A program made the translations under genes and the position numbers. Below are positions 1 through 9,699 of a stretch of DNA of 64,000 nt, piece after piece. Where the stretch lies: positions 1 through 64,000 of the forward strand of contig VXUA01000022.1 of the NCBI GenBank assembly GCA_009837185.1, read 5' to 3'. The DNA comes from Gammaproteobacteria bacterium. GTDB lineage: Bacteria; Pseudomonadota; Gammaproteobacteria; Pseudomonadales; Azotimanducaceae. A model generated the notes under the pieces. It was not told where the DNA came from, made no database searches, and saw only the letters and a program-made list of their open reading frames with translations. Numbering within the stretch: the stretch's first letter is position 1; each line of letters starts with the position of its first letter.

Positions 1-1114
<1,114 letters not shown>

Positions 1115-1210
1115 ATTGTACTGTTTTGACATATCCCGTGGATACGGGGTACATCGGTGTTTTGTTTGTTCTTGGCTCCGCTTCATTATCGAGCGCCCAC
1201 ACGAATGGCT

Positions 1211-1229
1211 TGTTTATTTTTAAAGATCA
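1211..1229 (-). promoter_or_regulatory. boxA-like antitermination site in rRNA leader
   Basis: On the minus strand this reads TGATCTTTAAAAATAAACA, close to the rRNA boxA consensus TGCTCTTTAACA, and lies about 100 nt upstream of the 16S 5' end, the usual place. In known systems NusB/S10 bind it so that polymerase can transcribe untranslated rRNA past Rho. Assignment rests on similarity and position only. Confidence 0.55.
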
Positions 1230-1299
1230 CGTCGCAACTTCGCAAGGATGTACGCAATAGGCGCGCGCATCCCCGTCGATTTACGACAAAGGGAGCAGA

Positions 1300-1370
1300 A
1301 TTATAAGGGACGCGAGGACCGAAAATCGATTAAATTGCGAATTTTTTTGAAATATTCAAAATTCTCTTCG
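1300..1370 (-). promoter_or_regulatory. Candidate rRNA operon promoter with A/T-rich upstream element
   Basis: A perfect TATAAT (positions 1305-1300 on the minus strand) is followed by a pyrimidine-rich discriminator, and preceded by a 40-nt A/T-rich stretch (about 1323-1370) resembling the UP element that boosts rRNA promoters. No good -35 hexamer is seen at 16-18 nt, so the UP-like tract may compensate, or the promoter may lie elsewhere. The A/T tract abuts the tyrS stop codon. Confidence 0.45.
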
Positions 1371-1378
1371 TTCTGAAC

Positions 1379-2653
1379 TTAGGAGAGATGTCGTGCGATA
1401 CCCCAAGACTTGCGTCCCCGCCGTATTAAGTGGAATTCCCCGAACATCGCGTTGGTCCGCTGCAGTTCAAAGTTAACGTCAGTAACCGGAGTGCCATTTA
1501 TCGAAACACCACCAGATTCTAGTAGCCGTCTTGCTGCGCTACGAGATTGCGCGAGCTCCGTATCGCACAGTGCAACCGTCAACGGAACTCTGTCAGAGAG
1601 CTCAGCGCGCGCTAAGCCATCTTGCCACAATTGTCCCAGATCTGTCACCTTAAGGTCAGCAACACTGCCACCAAACAGAGCATCGGTTATGCGTTGTGCA
1701 GCCTGCAATCCCGTAGCTCCGTGTACCAGCTGGGTCAATTCCTGCGCGATAGATCTCTGCGCAAGGCGAGACTCTGGTCGCTCCAGTGATTGTGCGATTA
1801 GCTCGGTTCGTTCGGATGCGGGCTTGGCACTGAAGGTGTGTAGAGCATTGCCAATCTCCGAATCGGCGACATTGAACCAATACTGGTAAAAACTGTAAGG
1901 TGAGGTCAACGCGGCATCCAGCCACACGGTGCCGGCGGCGGTTTTGCCAAACTTGCTACCGTCAGTCTTCGTTAACAACTTCAACGTTAGTGCATAAGCC
2001 TGTCGCTGCAAAGCGCGTCGCACTAAATCGCTACCGCTCACAATGTTTCCCCACTGATCTGAGCCTCCGACCTGCACCGAACAATCGTATCGACGCGCGA
2101 GCTCGAGATAATCGTTGGCTTGTAACAACATGTAACTGAACTCGGTAAACGAAATTCCTGCGCCTTCTCGTTCCAAACGGGTTCGAACACTATCACGCTG
2201 CACCATGGCATTCACGGAAAAATATTTACCAATGTCGCGCAAAAAATCTAAGAGCTTGAATTCCGCCGACCACTCGAGATTGTCGACAACTTTGAGTGCA
2301 CTTGACCCAGAATCATCGAAATACTTAAAGACTTGTTCTTTGCATAAAGCTACCCATTCCGTTACACGTTCGCGGGTATTTAAAACTCGTTCGGCTTCTT
2401 TACCTGACGGATCCCCAATCAGACCTGTAGCACCGCCAATCAGAACAATGGGACGATGACCGTGTTCTTGAAATCTCTTCAAAGCTAGAAGAGGCACTAA
2501 ATTTCCAATGTGCAAACTTGGCGCAGTCGGATCAAATCCACAATAAACAACGCGCGGTGCGGAGCTTAGATGGTCGTCTAAAGTGCTCAAATCCGACACC
2601 TGCGCGATCTGTTCGCGCTCGTGCAATTCCGTAAGAATCGGAGTCGTTGTCAT
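1379..2653 (-). CDS. tyrS: Tyrosine--tRNA ligase (TyrS)
   Basis: Class I aminoacyl-tRNA synthetase that activates tyrosine with ATP and charges tRNA-Tyr in the cytoplasm. The 424-residue length equals that of the E. coli enzyme. The HIGH-type motif (PSLHIGNLVPL, near residue 45) opens the Rossmann fold, the KMSKS-equivalent is KFGKT (GSKFGKTAAGTVWLD, about residue 232), and a C-terminal S4-type RNA-binding domain ends the protein (ARRLLESGGVSINGT). It lies between the divergent M23 peptidase gene and the rRNA operon, as in Pseudomonas. No rho-independent terminator separates it from the rRNA promoter, so read-through into the rRNA leader is possible. Confidence 0.97.
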   Translation of the reverse strand: MTTTPILTELHEREQIAQVSDLSTLDDHLSSAPRVVYCGFDPTAPSLHIGNLVPLLALKRFQEHGHRPIVLIGGATGLIGDPSGKEAERVLNTRERVTEWVALCKEQVFKYFDDSGSSALKVVDNLEWSAEFKLLDFLRDIGKYFSVNAMVQRDSVRTRLEREGAGISFTEFSYMLLQANDYLELARRYDCSVQVGGSDQWGNIVSGSDLVRRALQRQAYALTLKLLTKTDGSKFGKTAAGTVWLDAALTSPYSFYQYWFNVADSEIGNALHTFSAKPASERTELIAQSLERPESRLAQRSIAQELTQLVHGATGLQAAQRITDALFGGSVADLKVTDLGQLWQDGLARAELSDRVPLTVALCDTELAQSRSAARRLLESGGVSINGTPVTDVNFELQRTNAMFGEFHLIRRGRKSWGIARHLS

Positions 2654-3108
2654 AGGATTAATGTCACTGGATGGTCTGGTAATCCACTCTTTCAGTCAAA
2701 TGTGCTAAACGAAGCGGAGTGAAGTGTTTTCATATGTTTAAATGCTGCGAGAATTATAGGTTTGGTCTACAAAGGCAAGACCATCGAAAATTTGAACTGT
2801 ATATGCACAAAAACCATGTTCTGGTCGTGTTTTCTTGAAATTTCCTGTTAAACATGTCCAAGTTTTTCGATCTTGGACATAATTGTCGTCATACTTCTTA
2901 TAATCGATTTCCTTTCGTTCCAACGGAGACGCACGTTCCTTGCGTTAGCGAGATGGGTGCCGTTTCATGATTGTGAATGACTTGAGTATTCGGCGGTTCA
3001 ACCGCTGGTTTGGTGATCTACCACTATAGGCTGTGGAGAATTACTCAAAGAATTACAGGAAGTAGTAAGCCGCAACTATTACGAGGTTGCGGTGTGAGGA
3101 ATCAGACT
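2654..3108. other. Divergent intergenic region, tyrS / M23 peptidase
   Basis: About 455 nt without a convincing gene. It holds a TATAAT on each strand, neither with a good -35 at normal spacing: minus strand 2753-2758, candidate for tyrS, and plus strand 2899-2904, candidate for the peptidase gene. It also holds the 9-bp inverted repeat listed separately. Short open frames here lack a ribosome site or recognisable sequence. The long annotatable extension of the peptidase reading frame back to 3010 is non-coding in appearance. Confidence 0.5.
2854..2880. repeat. 9-bp perfect inverted repeat upstream of the M23 peptidase
   Basis: ATGTCCAAG (2854-2862) and CTTGGACAT (2872-2880) are perfect inverted copies around a 9-nt spacer. 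The right arm ends 18 nt before a TATAAT at 2899, that is in the -35 region of the candidate promoter, so an operator is plausible. A hairpin in the transcript is the alternative. Confidence 0.5.
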
Positions 3109-4470
3109 ATGCGTAAATTTTCATTAAGAAGTTTAATGACTTGCTGCATCGGAATCGGGGCATTTGTGTTTGTCCTCGTAGTTTTCTCGAACAAGCCTAC
3201 TGTCCTGAACACCTTGAATTCTGGTAACTTGGCAGCATTGCCACTGAACGATTCAGATGAGTTGTTTCTTACGCTGGATGAGGGTGTCTCGTCGTTGCAA
3301 ACCACTGAATCTTTAACGGACGAAAACTCACCTACTGCAACAGATCCGTTTTTCAAAGTCAAAGTGAAAAGAGGAGATTCATTGAGCTCGATTTTTCAGC
3401 GGGTCAGAATCCCACAGGAAGACTTGCTCGCCATCCAAAGGGTTTGCCCAGAGGAATGGGGGGACCAATATCTCGATGTCGGACAAACACTGAAGTTTCA
3501 AAAAAACGTTGACGGTACCTTGGTTTTCTTCGAATTTGTCAAGGATCGACTGACGAGCTATGTCTTCACGCGTATTGACGATTCTTTCACCGCAGAAGTA
3601 AAAGAAAAGAAAGTCATTTCAAAGAAGACTTTCCATCGCGTCGAGATTGCGAAGGGACAATCTGTAATTTCCGCTGGAATGGCCAGCGGAATCAAACAAG
3701 AACTGACCCTTTGGCAACTACCTAAGCTATTGCAATGGGATATCGACTTTCATCACGATATTCATCCCGGCGATTCATATGAAATACTGTATTTTGAAAA
3801 CTATATTGAAGGTGAGTATATTGGTGATGGCGATATTGTGGCGATTACCTTTAATAGTGGCAAGACCACACATCAAATAGTCCGTTATCGACCCTCCGAA
3901 GACGCATTGATTAAATACTACACTCGTGATGGAACATCGACCGAAGGTCAATTCTTACGCGCACCGTTAGAGTACACACGAGTTTCATCAAACTTCAATC
4001 CGCGCCGATTGCATCCGATTCATAAACGTATCATGCCGCACAACGGTATTGACTATGCGGCACCCACCGGTACTCCCGTATATGCTACGGGCACAGGTGT
4101 GGTAACCGAGGCCGGAAAGAAAAGACTCAACGGCAACTATGTAGTGCTGAAACACGGCGCGACGTATCAAACAAAGTATTTACATCTGCACAAGATTGAT
4201 CCAAAGATCAAAGTCGGTGCAAAGGTTGTTCAAGGACAACGTCTGGGTAGTGTCGGTATGACCGGTGCTGCCACAGGACCACATCTGCACTACGAGTTTC
4301 TTGTAAACGGTGTGCACAAAAATCCAAAGACTGTCGACCTTCCGCGGAACGAGAAGCTCAAAGGTGAAGAATTGATTCCATTTCAGCGACATGCAGATGA
4401 GGTATTTGGATTGATGGCATCATTCGCTTCGAGTCAAAAGAGACTTCAAGCGTCAGAAACCGCGCCGTAA
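3109..4470 (+). CDS. M23 family murein endopeptidase, MepM/NlpD-like
   Basis: Predicted envelope peptidase that cuts peptide cross-links in peptidoglycan. The start at 3109 is chosen because GAGGA sits 8 nt upstream and the protein then opens with a positively charged end and one membrane segment (about residues 10-27), giving 453 residues. A LysM/OapA-like region follows (VKRGDSLSSIFQRV, about 85-130), then the C-terminal zinc peptidase domain with HNGIDYAAPTG (His311, Asp315) and GPHLHYEF (His392, His394), which supplies the metal ligands of the M23 fold. It is 23 nt upstream of anmK, a murein-recycling gene, so the two probably form a cell-wall turnover operon. This pairing is conserved next to tyrS in many gammaproteobacteria. 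Confidence 0.9.
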   Translation: MRKFSLRSLMTCCIGIGAFVFVLVVFSNKPTVLNTLNSGNLAALPLNDSDELFLTLDEGVSSLQTTESLTDENSPTATDPFFKVKVKRGDSLSSIFQRVRIPQEDLLAIQRVCPEEWGDQYLDVGQTLKFQKNVDGTLVFFEFVKDRLTSYVFTRIDDSFTAEVKEKKVISKKTFHRVEIAKGQSVISAGMASGIKQELTLWQLPKLLQWDIDFHHDIHPGDSYEILYFENYIEGEYIGDGDIVAITFNSGKTTHQIVRYRPSEDALIKYYTRDGTSTEGQFLRAPLEYTRVSSNFNPRRLHPIHKRIMPHNGIDYAAPTGTPVYATGTGVVTEAGKKRLNGNYVVLKHGATYQTKYLHLHKIDPKIKVGAKVVQGQRLGSVGMTGAATGPHLHYEFLVNGVHKNPKTVDLPRNEKLKGEELIPFQRHADEVFGLMASFASSQKRLQASETAP

Positions 4471-4493
4471 AGACTTCGCATCCATTCACGCGA

Positions 4494-5603
4494 GTGGACT
4501 ATTTCGTTGGGGTTATATCTGGTACGAGTGTCGATGGTCTTGATCTAGCGCTCGTCGAGATCAGCTCCAACACAGTAGAAATTAAACACGCGATTACTGT
4601 ACCTTTTTCAGACGCGCTGCGTACCCGTCTGCTAAGTCTAACCTCAAATCCGGACGAAAGTACTGTTCAACTAGGCCGTTCGCATGCAGAACTAGGGCAA
4701 TTTATCGGCGAACAGGTCGCCCAATTCATTTCAACATTCGGATACTCTAAGTCAGACATCGTTGCTGTCGGTTCACATGGTCAAACAGTGTGTCACCAGC
4801 CCGAAGATGAGTTCAGTTTTTCGTGCCAAATTGGTGATGCAAGTCGTATCGCAGCCATATCCGGTATTGACACCATCGCTGATTTTCGTGCTGCAGATAT
4901 TGCTTCGGGTGGTCAAGGAGCACCGCTAGTACCGATATTGCATGAACGCGTTTTCCGCTCCAAGCAAGTCGAGCGGGTCGTTGTTAACATTGGAGGAATT
5001 TCTAATGTCACGTATCTCCCCATTGCGAGGGCTGATCCAATTATCGGATTCGACACGGGTCCAGGAAATACGTTACTAGATGTTTGGACCCAACACCACT
5101 TTGAACGCAACTACGACCGCCAAGGAGAACTTGCAAGCTCAGGTTCAATACTAGAAAACTTACTTCCTCAGTTCTTAGCTGATCCTTGGTTTGATATTGA
5201 GCCCCCAAAGAGTACCGGTAAAGATCACTTTAATCTCAAATACATCCATGACCACAACCAGATTAGTGGCATGAAAACAAATCCTGTAGATGTACTTACT
5301 ACTCTCACTGAACTCACAGCGACGTCCCTGAGCGCAGCGATCCGTAAGTGGTGTTGTGATTCAGGTGAAGTCATCATTTGTGGTGGGGGTAGATTGAACA
5401 AGTTTCTGATGGATAGGATCGAACACCAACTACCAAACCACCTAGTTCTGACAAGCGATGCACTTGGAATCAATGGGGACGCAATTGAAGCCGCTACGTT
5501 CGCCTACTTAGCGCACCTATTCTTAAATGGCAAAGCAGGAAATATTCCCACTGTTACGGGCGCAAACTGTAATCGAGTACTTGGCTGCCTATACCCGGCT
5601 TAA
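4494..5603 (+). CDS. anmK: Anhydro-N-acetylmuramic acid kinase
   Basis: Phosphorylates and opens 1,6-anhydro-MurNAc from peptidoglycan turnover to give MurNAc-6-phosphate for recycling. The 369-residue protein shows the ASKHA-kinase marks of the family: GVISGTSVDGLDLALVEI at the N-terminus, SHGQTVCHQP near 100, NIGGISNVTYLP near 168, and GFDTGPGNTLLDVW near 183. It starts with GTG at 4494; no strong ribosome site is seen and no ATG is available nearby, but the family's conserved N-terminus fits this start. It follows the M23 peptidase by 23 nt, and its stop is 1 nt from the stop of the convergent erpA. Confidence 0.95.
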   Translation: MDYFVGVISGTSVDGLDLALVEISSNTVEIKHAITVPFSDALRTRLLSLTSNPDESTVQLGRSHAELGQFIGEQVAQFISTFGYSKSDIVAVGSHGQTVCHQPEDEFSFSCQIGDASRIAAISGIDTIADFRAADIASGGQGAPLVPILHERVFRSKQVERVVVNIGGISNVTYLPIARADPIIGFDTGPGNTLLDVWTQHHFERNYDRQGELASSGSILENLLPQFLADPWFDIEPPKSTGKDHFNLKYIHDHNQISGMKTNPVDVLTTLTELTATSLSAAIRKWCCDSGEVIICGGGRLNKFLMDRIEHQLPNHLVLTSDALGINGDAIEAATFAYLAHLFLNGKAGNIPTVTGANCNRVLGCLYPA

Positions 5604-5604
5604 G

Positions 5605-5940
5605 CTAAATAGTGAAGGAGTTTCCGCAACCGCATGTGTTCGTTGCGTTCGGGTTAGTCACGACAAACTGCGAACCCTGAAGATCTTCTTTGTAGTCGAT
5701 TTGCGAACCGACTAGATAGGGATAGCTCATTGAATCAACAATCATTTTGATTCCGTCTTGAACCACCACCGAGTCGTCCATCTCGACACTTTCATCGAAA
5801 GTAAAGCCATAAGAAAAACCGCTACATCCACCTCCAGTGACAAAGACACGAAGATGTAATTCTGGAATTCCTTCCTCTTGGATCAATTCGGCTACCTTTG
5901 CGGCAGCGCGAGAGGAAAATTGAATATCAGTAGTAGTCAT
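5605..5940 (-). CDS. erpA: Iron-sulfur cluster insertion protein ErpA
   Basis: A-type carrier that delivers Fe-S clusters to apo-targets such as isoprenoid enzymes. The three cluster cysteines are visible in [11 protein letters not shown] and [10 protein letters not shown], and the C-terminus is of the usual length. The frame is open back to 5991, but the family begins at about [13 protein letters not shown], so the ATG at 5940 is preferred (111 residues). No Shine-Dalgarno precedes that ATG; instead a TATAAT lies only 8-13 nt upstream, which would make a near-leaderless mRNA if used. Convergent with anmK. HemJ and HemL lie divergently beside it, placing Fe-S and heme synthesis together. Confidence 0.95.
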   Translation of the reverse strand: MTTTDIQFSSRAAAKVAELIQEEGIPELHLRVFVTGGGCSGFSYGFTFDESVEMDDSVVVQDGIKMIVDSMSYPYLVGSQIDYKEDLQGSQFVVTNPNATNTCGCGNSFTI

Positions 5941-6184
5941 AAACAAAATTATATTTGGCGGTAGTTGCGCGAACGCGGCAGCATTCAACATGTGAAGCGA
6001 AGCCTAACAACAGAGGTTGCTATGTCTCATACACCTCGAATGTTCTGAACTTAATGGGTGTTCAACAGCACCGATTCACCATTTATGCAGCGAGACATCC
6101 TACACCTAATCTGTACGTACAACAGTTGCAAAGCTATTCGGTTCTTATTATGTACGCGTCAAATGTTCATCAATTGGTTCGACA

Positions 6185-6619
6185 TTGGGTAACTTATATC
6201 TTTGGTTAAAGGTGCTCCATCTCACGTTTGTAGTCACGTGGTTTGCAGCATTGTTTTACCTTCCAAGATTGTTTGTGTACCACGCTGAGAGTACTGACGC
6301 GACGAGCTTGTCTCGATTCGAAGTGATGGAACGCCGTTTGTACTTTGGAATTCTATTACCCTCTTCGATACTCACGCTAGTGTTGGGGATTCTGCTGTCG
6401 TCACTTGCTTGGGAGGGGTACGTAACCAAGGTTTGGTATTGGGTGAAAGTAACCCTAGTTTTAGTGCTGTTTGGATATCAAGGCTTGTGTTCGCGCTTTC
6501 GCAGACAGTTTGCTAAAAAACAAAACTCACGCCCCCCTACGTTTTATCGCTGGTTCAATGAAGTCCCTACTGTAGTTCTACTGGTGATCCTAATCTTGGT
6601 CGTCATTAAGCCAATTTGA
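6185..6619 (+). CDS. hemJ: Protoporphyrinogen oxidase HemJ family membrane protein
   Basis: Inner-membrane protein of the HemJ (UPF0093) family, which oxidises protoporphyrinogen IX to protoporphyrin IX in the last-but-one step of heme synthesis. The 144 residues contain four hydrophobic segments. Family-typical stretches are WLKVLHLTFVVTWFAALFYL with its conserved histidine, PRLFVYHAES, and the YWVKVTLVLVLFGYQGLC helix with the conserved lysine. The frame is defined by a TTG at 6185; there is no in-frame ATG nearby, so TTG is the best guess. It lies 36 nt upstream of hemL, another tetrapyrrole gene, supporting the assignment. Confidence 0.88.
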   Translation: MGNLYLWLKVLHLTFVVTWFAALFYLPRLFVYHAESTDATSLSRFEVMERRLYFGILLPSSILTLVLGILLSSLAWEGYVTKVWYWVKVTLVLVLFGYQGLCSRFRRQFAKKQNSRPPTFYRWFNEVPTVVLLVILILVVIKPI

Positions 6620-6655
6620 CCTCAGATCCTCTGATATTCTTGACGGGAAAGCCCA

Positions 6656-7936
6656 ATGCATAAAAGAAGTGCTGACGCGTATCAACGCGCCTTGCAACTG
6701 ATCCCTGGTGGAGTGAATTCGCCAGTAAGGGCGTTTAAAGGTGTTGGAGGTACACCAGTGTTCTTTGAATCAGGACAGGGTCCGTTCCTTTTTGATCTCG
6801 ACGGGAACAAGTACGTCGACTATGTTGCGTCCTGGGGACCTATGCTCCAAGGTTACAGCTTTCCTCCAGTAGTACACGCGGTGACGACACAAGCTCAACG
6901 AGCAACCAGTTTTGGTGCACCGTGCTTGCTTGAGTTAGAGTTGGCGAACCTATTGGTTTCTTGCGTTCCGTCGTTAGAAAAAGTCAGGATGGTAAACTCG
7001 GGCACTGAAGCGACGATGTCAGTAGTTCGATTAGCAAGAGGAATTACTAATCGCGATCGCATAGTGAAGTTTACTGGTTGCTTCCATGGCCACGCAGACT
7101 CCTTACTCGTCCAGGCAGGTTCCGGTGTCTTGACTTTAGGACTTCCCGATTCCCCAGGAGTACCCACAGCACTCGCACAACAAACGCTGTCTCTCCCCTA
7201 CAACAATGTCGAGGCAGTCCGTGACGCATTTACCCAATTCGGAACTGAGATTGCCGCGGTGATCGTGGAACCGATAGCTGGAAACATGGGATGCATCCCG
7301 CCCGTCTCGGGTTTTCTGGAAGAACTGAGAACACAAACAACGCGCCACGGAAGCTTACTAATTTTCGATGAAGTCATGACCGGCTTCCGAGTCGCTCGTG
7401 GTGGCGCGCAAGAAATGTTCAAAGTCACGCCAGACCTAACGACGTTGGGTAAAGTCGTTGGTGGTGGGTTACCAGTTGGTGCTTTTGGTGGCTCCGTAGA
7501 ACTCATGGACCAGCTCGCGCCCGTAGGACCAATCTATCAGTCCGGAACACTATCGGGCAATCCACTTGCGATGGCCGGCGGACTCGCTCTACTCGATTCG
7601 CTCGAGATAGACTTCCACGAAAAGCTCGAAGCACGGACGAGTTACTTCACGGAAGGAATTCGAGACTTAGCTATCAAACACAATGTCGATCTTTGTATCA
7701 ATTCAGTATGCGGGATGTTCAGTTTCTACTTTACAACGCAATCAAGTGTGTCAAACTACCACCACGTCGAGAGGTGCGATTCGGAGAGATACGCACAGTT
7801 TTTTCATGAAATGCTTCGTCGAGGCATCTACTTCGCACCCTCAGCGTATGAGTGCGCATTCGTCAGCGGGAGTCACACTACAACGGAAATAGATCAAACA
7901 TTGGTCGCTTTCGATGAAGTGTTTGGTCAGTTGTGA
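6656..7936 (+). CDS. hemL: Glutamate-1-semialdehyde 2,1-aminomutase
   Basis: PLP enzyme that converts glutamate-1-semialdehyde to 5-aminolevulinate, the C5 route to heme. 426 residues, normal for the family. Diagnostic segments are IPGGVNSPVRAFKGVGG at the N-terminus, VNSGTEATMSVVRLARG for cofactor phosphate binding, FDEVMTGFR for the PLP aspartate, and TTLGKVVGGGLPVGAFGG, where Lys266 forms the Schiff base. The ATG at 6656 has a GGGAAA ribosome site 7 nt upstream. Likely co-transcribed with hemJ; its stop overlaps the next start by 4 nt (GTGA), indicating translational coupling. Confidence 0.97.
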   Translation: MHKRSADAYQRALQLIPGGVNSPVRAFKGVGGTPVFFESGQGPFLFDLDGNKYVDYVASWGPMLQGYSFPPVVHAVTTQAQRATSFGAPCLLELELANLLVSCVPSLEKVRMVNSGTEATMSVVRLARGITNRDRIVKFTGCFHGHADSLLVQAGSGVLTLGLPDSPGVPTALAQQTLSLPYNNVEAVRDAFTQFGTEIAAVIVEPIAGNMGCIPPVSGFLEELRTQTTRHGSLLIFDEVMTGFRVARGGAQEMFKVTPDLTTLGKVVGGGLPVGAFGGSVELMDQLAPVGPIYQSGTLSGNPLAMAGGLALLDSLEIDFHEKLEARTSYFTEGIRDLAIKHNVDLCINSVCGMFSFYFTTQSSVSNYHHVERCDSERYAQFFHEMLRRGIYFAPSAYECAFVSGSHTTTEIDQTLVAFDEVFGQL

Positions 7937-8943
7937 CCAGAGACTACCACCTCTTTGGCATTGGTAACGCCTTACTTGATACCGAATTTCAAGTTCCAGA
8001 AGAATTTCTCACTCACAATAACGTGCCGAAGGGTCGCATGACGCTGATCAATTCCACTCGAAGAGGTGAATTGATCGACTCGGTGAGTGGTACACCGGAT
8101 GGTGTGAGTGCTGGAGGTTCCGTCGCGAATGCGATCTTCGCAGCTCAAGGATTCGGATGTCGAAACTTTTTCGCTGGAATTGTAGCGGAGGACGATGTTG
8201 GGATGGCGTTCATTCAAGAATTGAACCATGTGGGTATTGACGCATTACCTCCCCGACCGACTGTACACGGAGACTCTGGACAGTGTTTAATTTTTGTTAC
8301 ACCCGACGGCGAACGCAGTATGAATACCAGCATCGGTATCGCCGACTCGTTTGAATTGAGCGAACTCCCCTCTCCAAAGATCCAAAGCGCTGAGCTCGTT
8401 TATGTGGAGGGATATCTTGCGAGTTCGCGAACCGGCAGAGACGCAGCAAGAACCGTCATTAGCAGAGCTCGCGACGCCGGAGTTCGTACTTGCTTGACGC
8501 TCGCGGATGTGTCGATAGTACAAAATTTCAAGAGTGCCCTTGAGTATATCGTCGCGCCAGAGCTTGATCTGGTGTTCTGCAATGTTGAAGAAGCTCTTGC
8601 GTGGTGCAATGTCGACAGTGTTGAAGCGACCTACGAACCTATGCTGTCCATTGCGCGACTCTGCGTTATCACACTTTCAGATGCCGGATGTATCGTTATC
8701 GAGCGAGGACAATCTCCTCTGCGAGTCATGGGGTTCCCACAGTCTCCCCTGGACTCAAATGGTGCCGGGGACATGTTCGCTGGAGCGTATCTGACCGGAG
8801 TAGTCAACGGTTGGGAAAACGATCGCTGCGCCCGGTTCGCAAATTTCGCCGCATCAAAAATAGTGACTCAAATCGGTGCTCGACTGAGTTCCATCACCGA
8901 GTATCGTGAAGTGTGGCGCGCCTTTCACAACGCTTCAACGTAA
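7933..8943 (+). CDS. PfkB-family carbohydrate kinase, adenosine-kinase-like
   Basis: Ribokinase-fold kinase, 336 residues. It resembles bacterial adenosine kinases: FGIGNALLDTEFQVPEEF at the start, AGGSVANAIFAAQGFGC for the nucleoside site, and the catalytic anion-hole motif LDSNGAGDMFAGAYLTG near residue 276 (commonly DTNGAGD; Ser replaces Thr here), with Asp as general base. Substrate cannot be settled from sequence; adenosine or a related nucleoside is most likely. The GTG start overlaps the hemL stop (GTGA), so expression is probably coupled to heme synthesis genes. Its 3' end overlaps the convergent sfsA by 19 bp. Confidence 0.85.
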   Translation: MTRDYHLFGIGNALLDTEFQVPEEFLTHNNVPKGRMTLINSTRRGELIDSVSGTPDGVSAGGSVANAIFAAQGFGCRNFFAGIVAEDDVGMAFIQELNHVGIDALPPRPTVHGDSGQCLIFVTPDGERSMNTSIGIADSFELSELPSPKIQSAELVYVEGYLASSRTGRDAARTVISRARDAGVRTCLTLADVSIVQNFKSALEYIVAPELDLVFCNVEEALAWCNVDSVEATYEPMLSIARLCVITLSDAGCIVIERGQSPLRVMGFPQSPLDSNGAGDMFAGAYLTGVVNGWENDRCARFANFAASKIVTQIGARLSSITEYREVWRAFHNAST

Positions 8944-9623
8944 AACGGAATTTCTCGATCTAACTTCATCTCCACGGGGGATAGCATCCAACGGTACGCG
9001 AAAACTTTAACGTTTTCATTCAGTGCTTGCCTCATGGCGTTCGCGTAGTCGACGTCAACTTCTGAAGCAACGGTTACCGTTTCAACTCCAGTGTGCAACA
9101 CAGCAAAGAAGAGAATCGCGTTATAGCCCTGCTTTGCTAATAATCGGAGCGCTTGTACGTGTCGCGTGGCTCGCGAACTACGGGCATCCGGAAATCGACC
9201 GATGCCTCCGCTGCCCCAAGTCACACTCTTCACTTCGATCACGGTCGTCTCATTTCCAAAATCAAAACGACCCTTTTCTTCTGGAATGGTGACCTCGCGT
9301 CGAAATTGTTCACTCTTTGGAACCTGGTGAACAAGTTTATGATCCAAGACTTCTGACACTAATTGATTAGCCCGGGCCGTGTTTACGCATACCAGGTGTC
9401 TTTCGTCTGTCTCGACAAGTTCGATTGAATGCTTCAATTTTCGCTTTGGATTCGGGCTGGTTGAGTACCAAATTCGATTGCCTGGCGTACTACAACCAGT
9501 CATCGAGCCAGTATTCGCGCAGTGTACTGTCAGTTCCAATCCCTCTGGTGTAGCAATGTCAACGAAGAATCTCTTGTATCGCCGCAAAAAGATTCCTTCT
9601 TGAAGTGTGCAGTCAAATTTCAC
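8925..9623 (-). CDS. sfsA: SfsA family DNA-binding/nuclease protein
   Basis: Member of the SfsA family (sugar fermentation stimulation protein), 232 residues, close to the E. coli length. Seen are the N-terminal OB-like half with the ANTGSMTGCSTPGNRIW signature and the C-terminal nuclease-like core FDFGNETTVIEVKSVTW, where Asp, Glu and Lys match the PD-(D/E)xK pattern noted for the family. Role in the cell remains uncertain. sfsA next to dksA is the conserved gammaproteobacterial order, though here it is divergent from dksA. It overlaps the convergent PfkB kinase gene by 19 bp. Confidence 0.93.
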   Translation of the reverse strand: MKFDCTLQEGIFLRRYKRFFVDIATPEGLELTVHCANTGSMTGCSTPGNRIWYSTSPNPKRKLKHSIELVETDERHLVCVNTARANQLVSEVLDHKLVHQVPKSEQFRREVTIPEEKGRFDFGNETTVIEVKSVTWGSGGIGRFPDARSSRATRHVQALRLLAKQGYNAILFFAVLHTGVETVTVASEVDVDYANAMRQALNENVKVFAYRWMLSPVEMKLDREIPFYVEAL

Positions 9624-9699
9624 AAAAATGTTTTTGTAAAATTCCGTGCCTTATTTTTTGGTCAACCATCTAAACTACGCTCAGTTCTCAAGTCCAAGC

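Noticed and set aside
1133-1150. Short hairpin in the 16S leader (ATCCCGT/ACGGGGT)
   Set aside because: Seven pairs with one wobble are too little to call an RNase III or terminator site.
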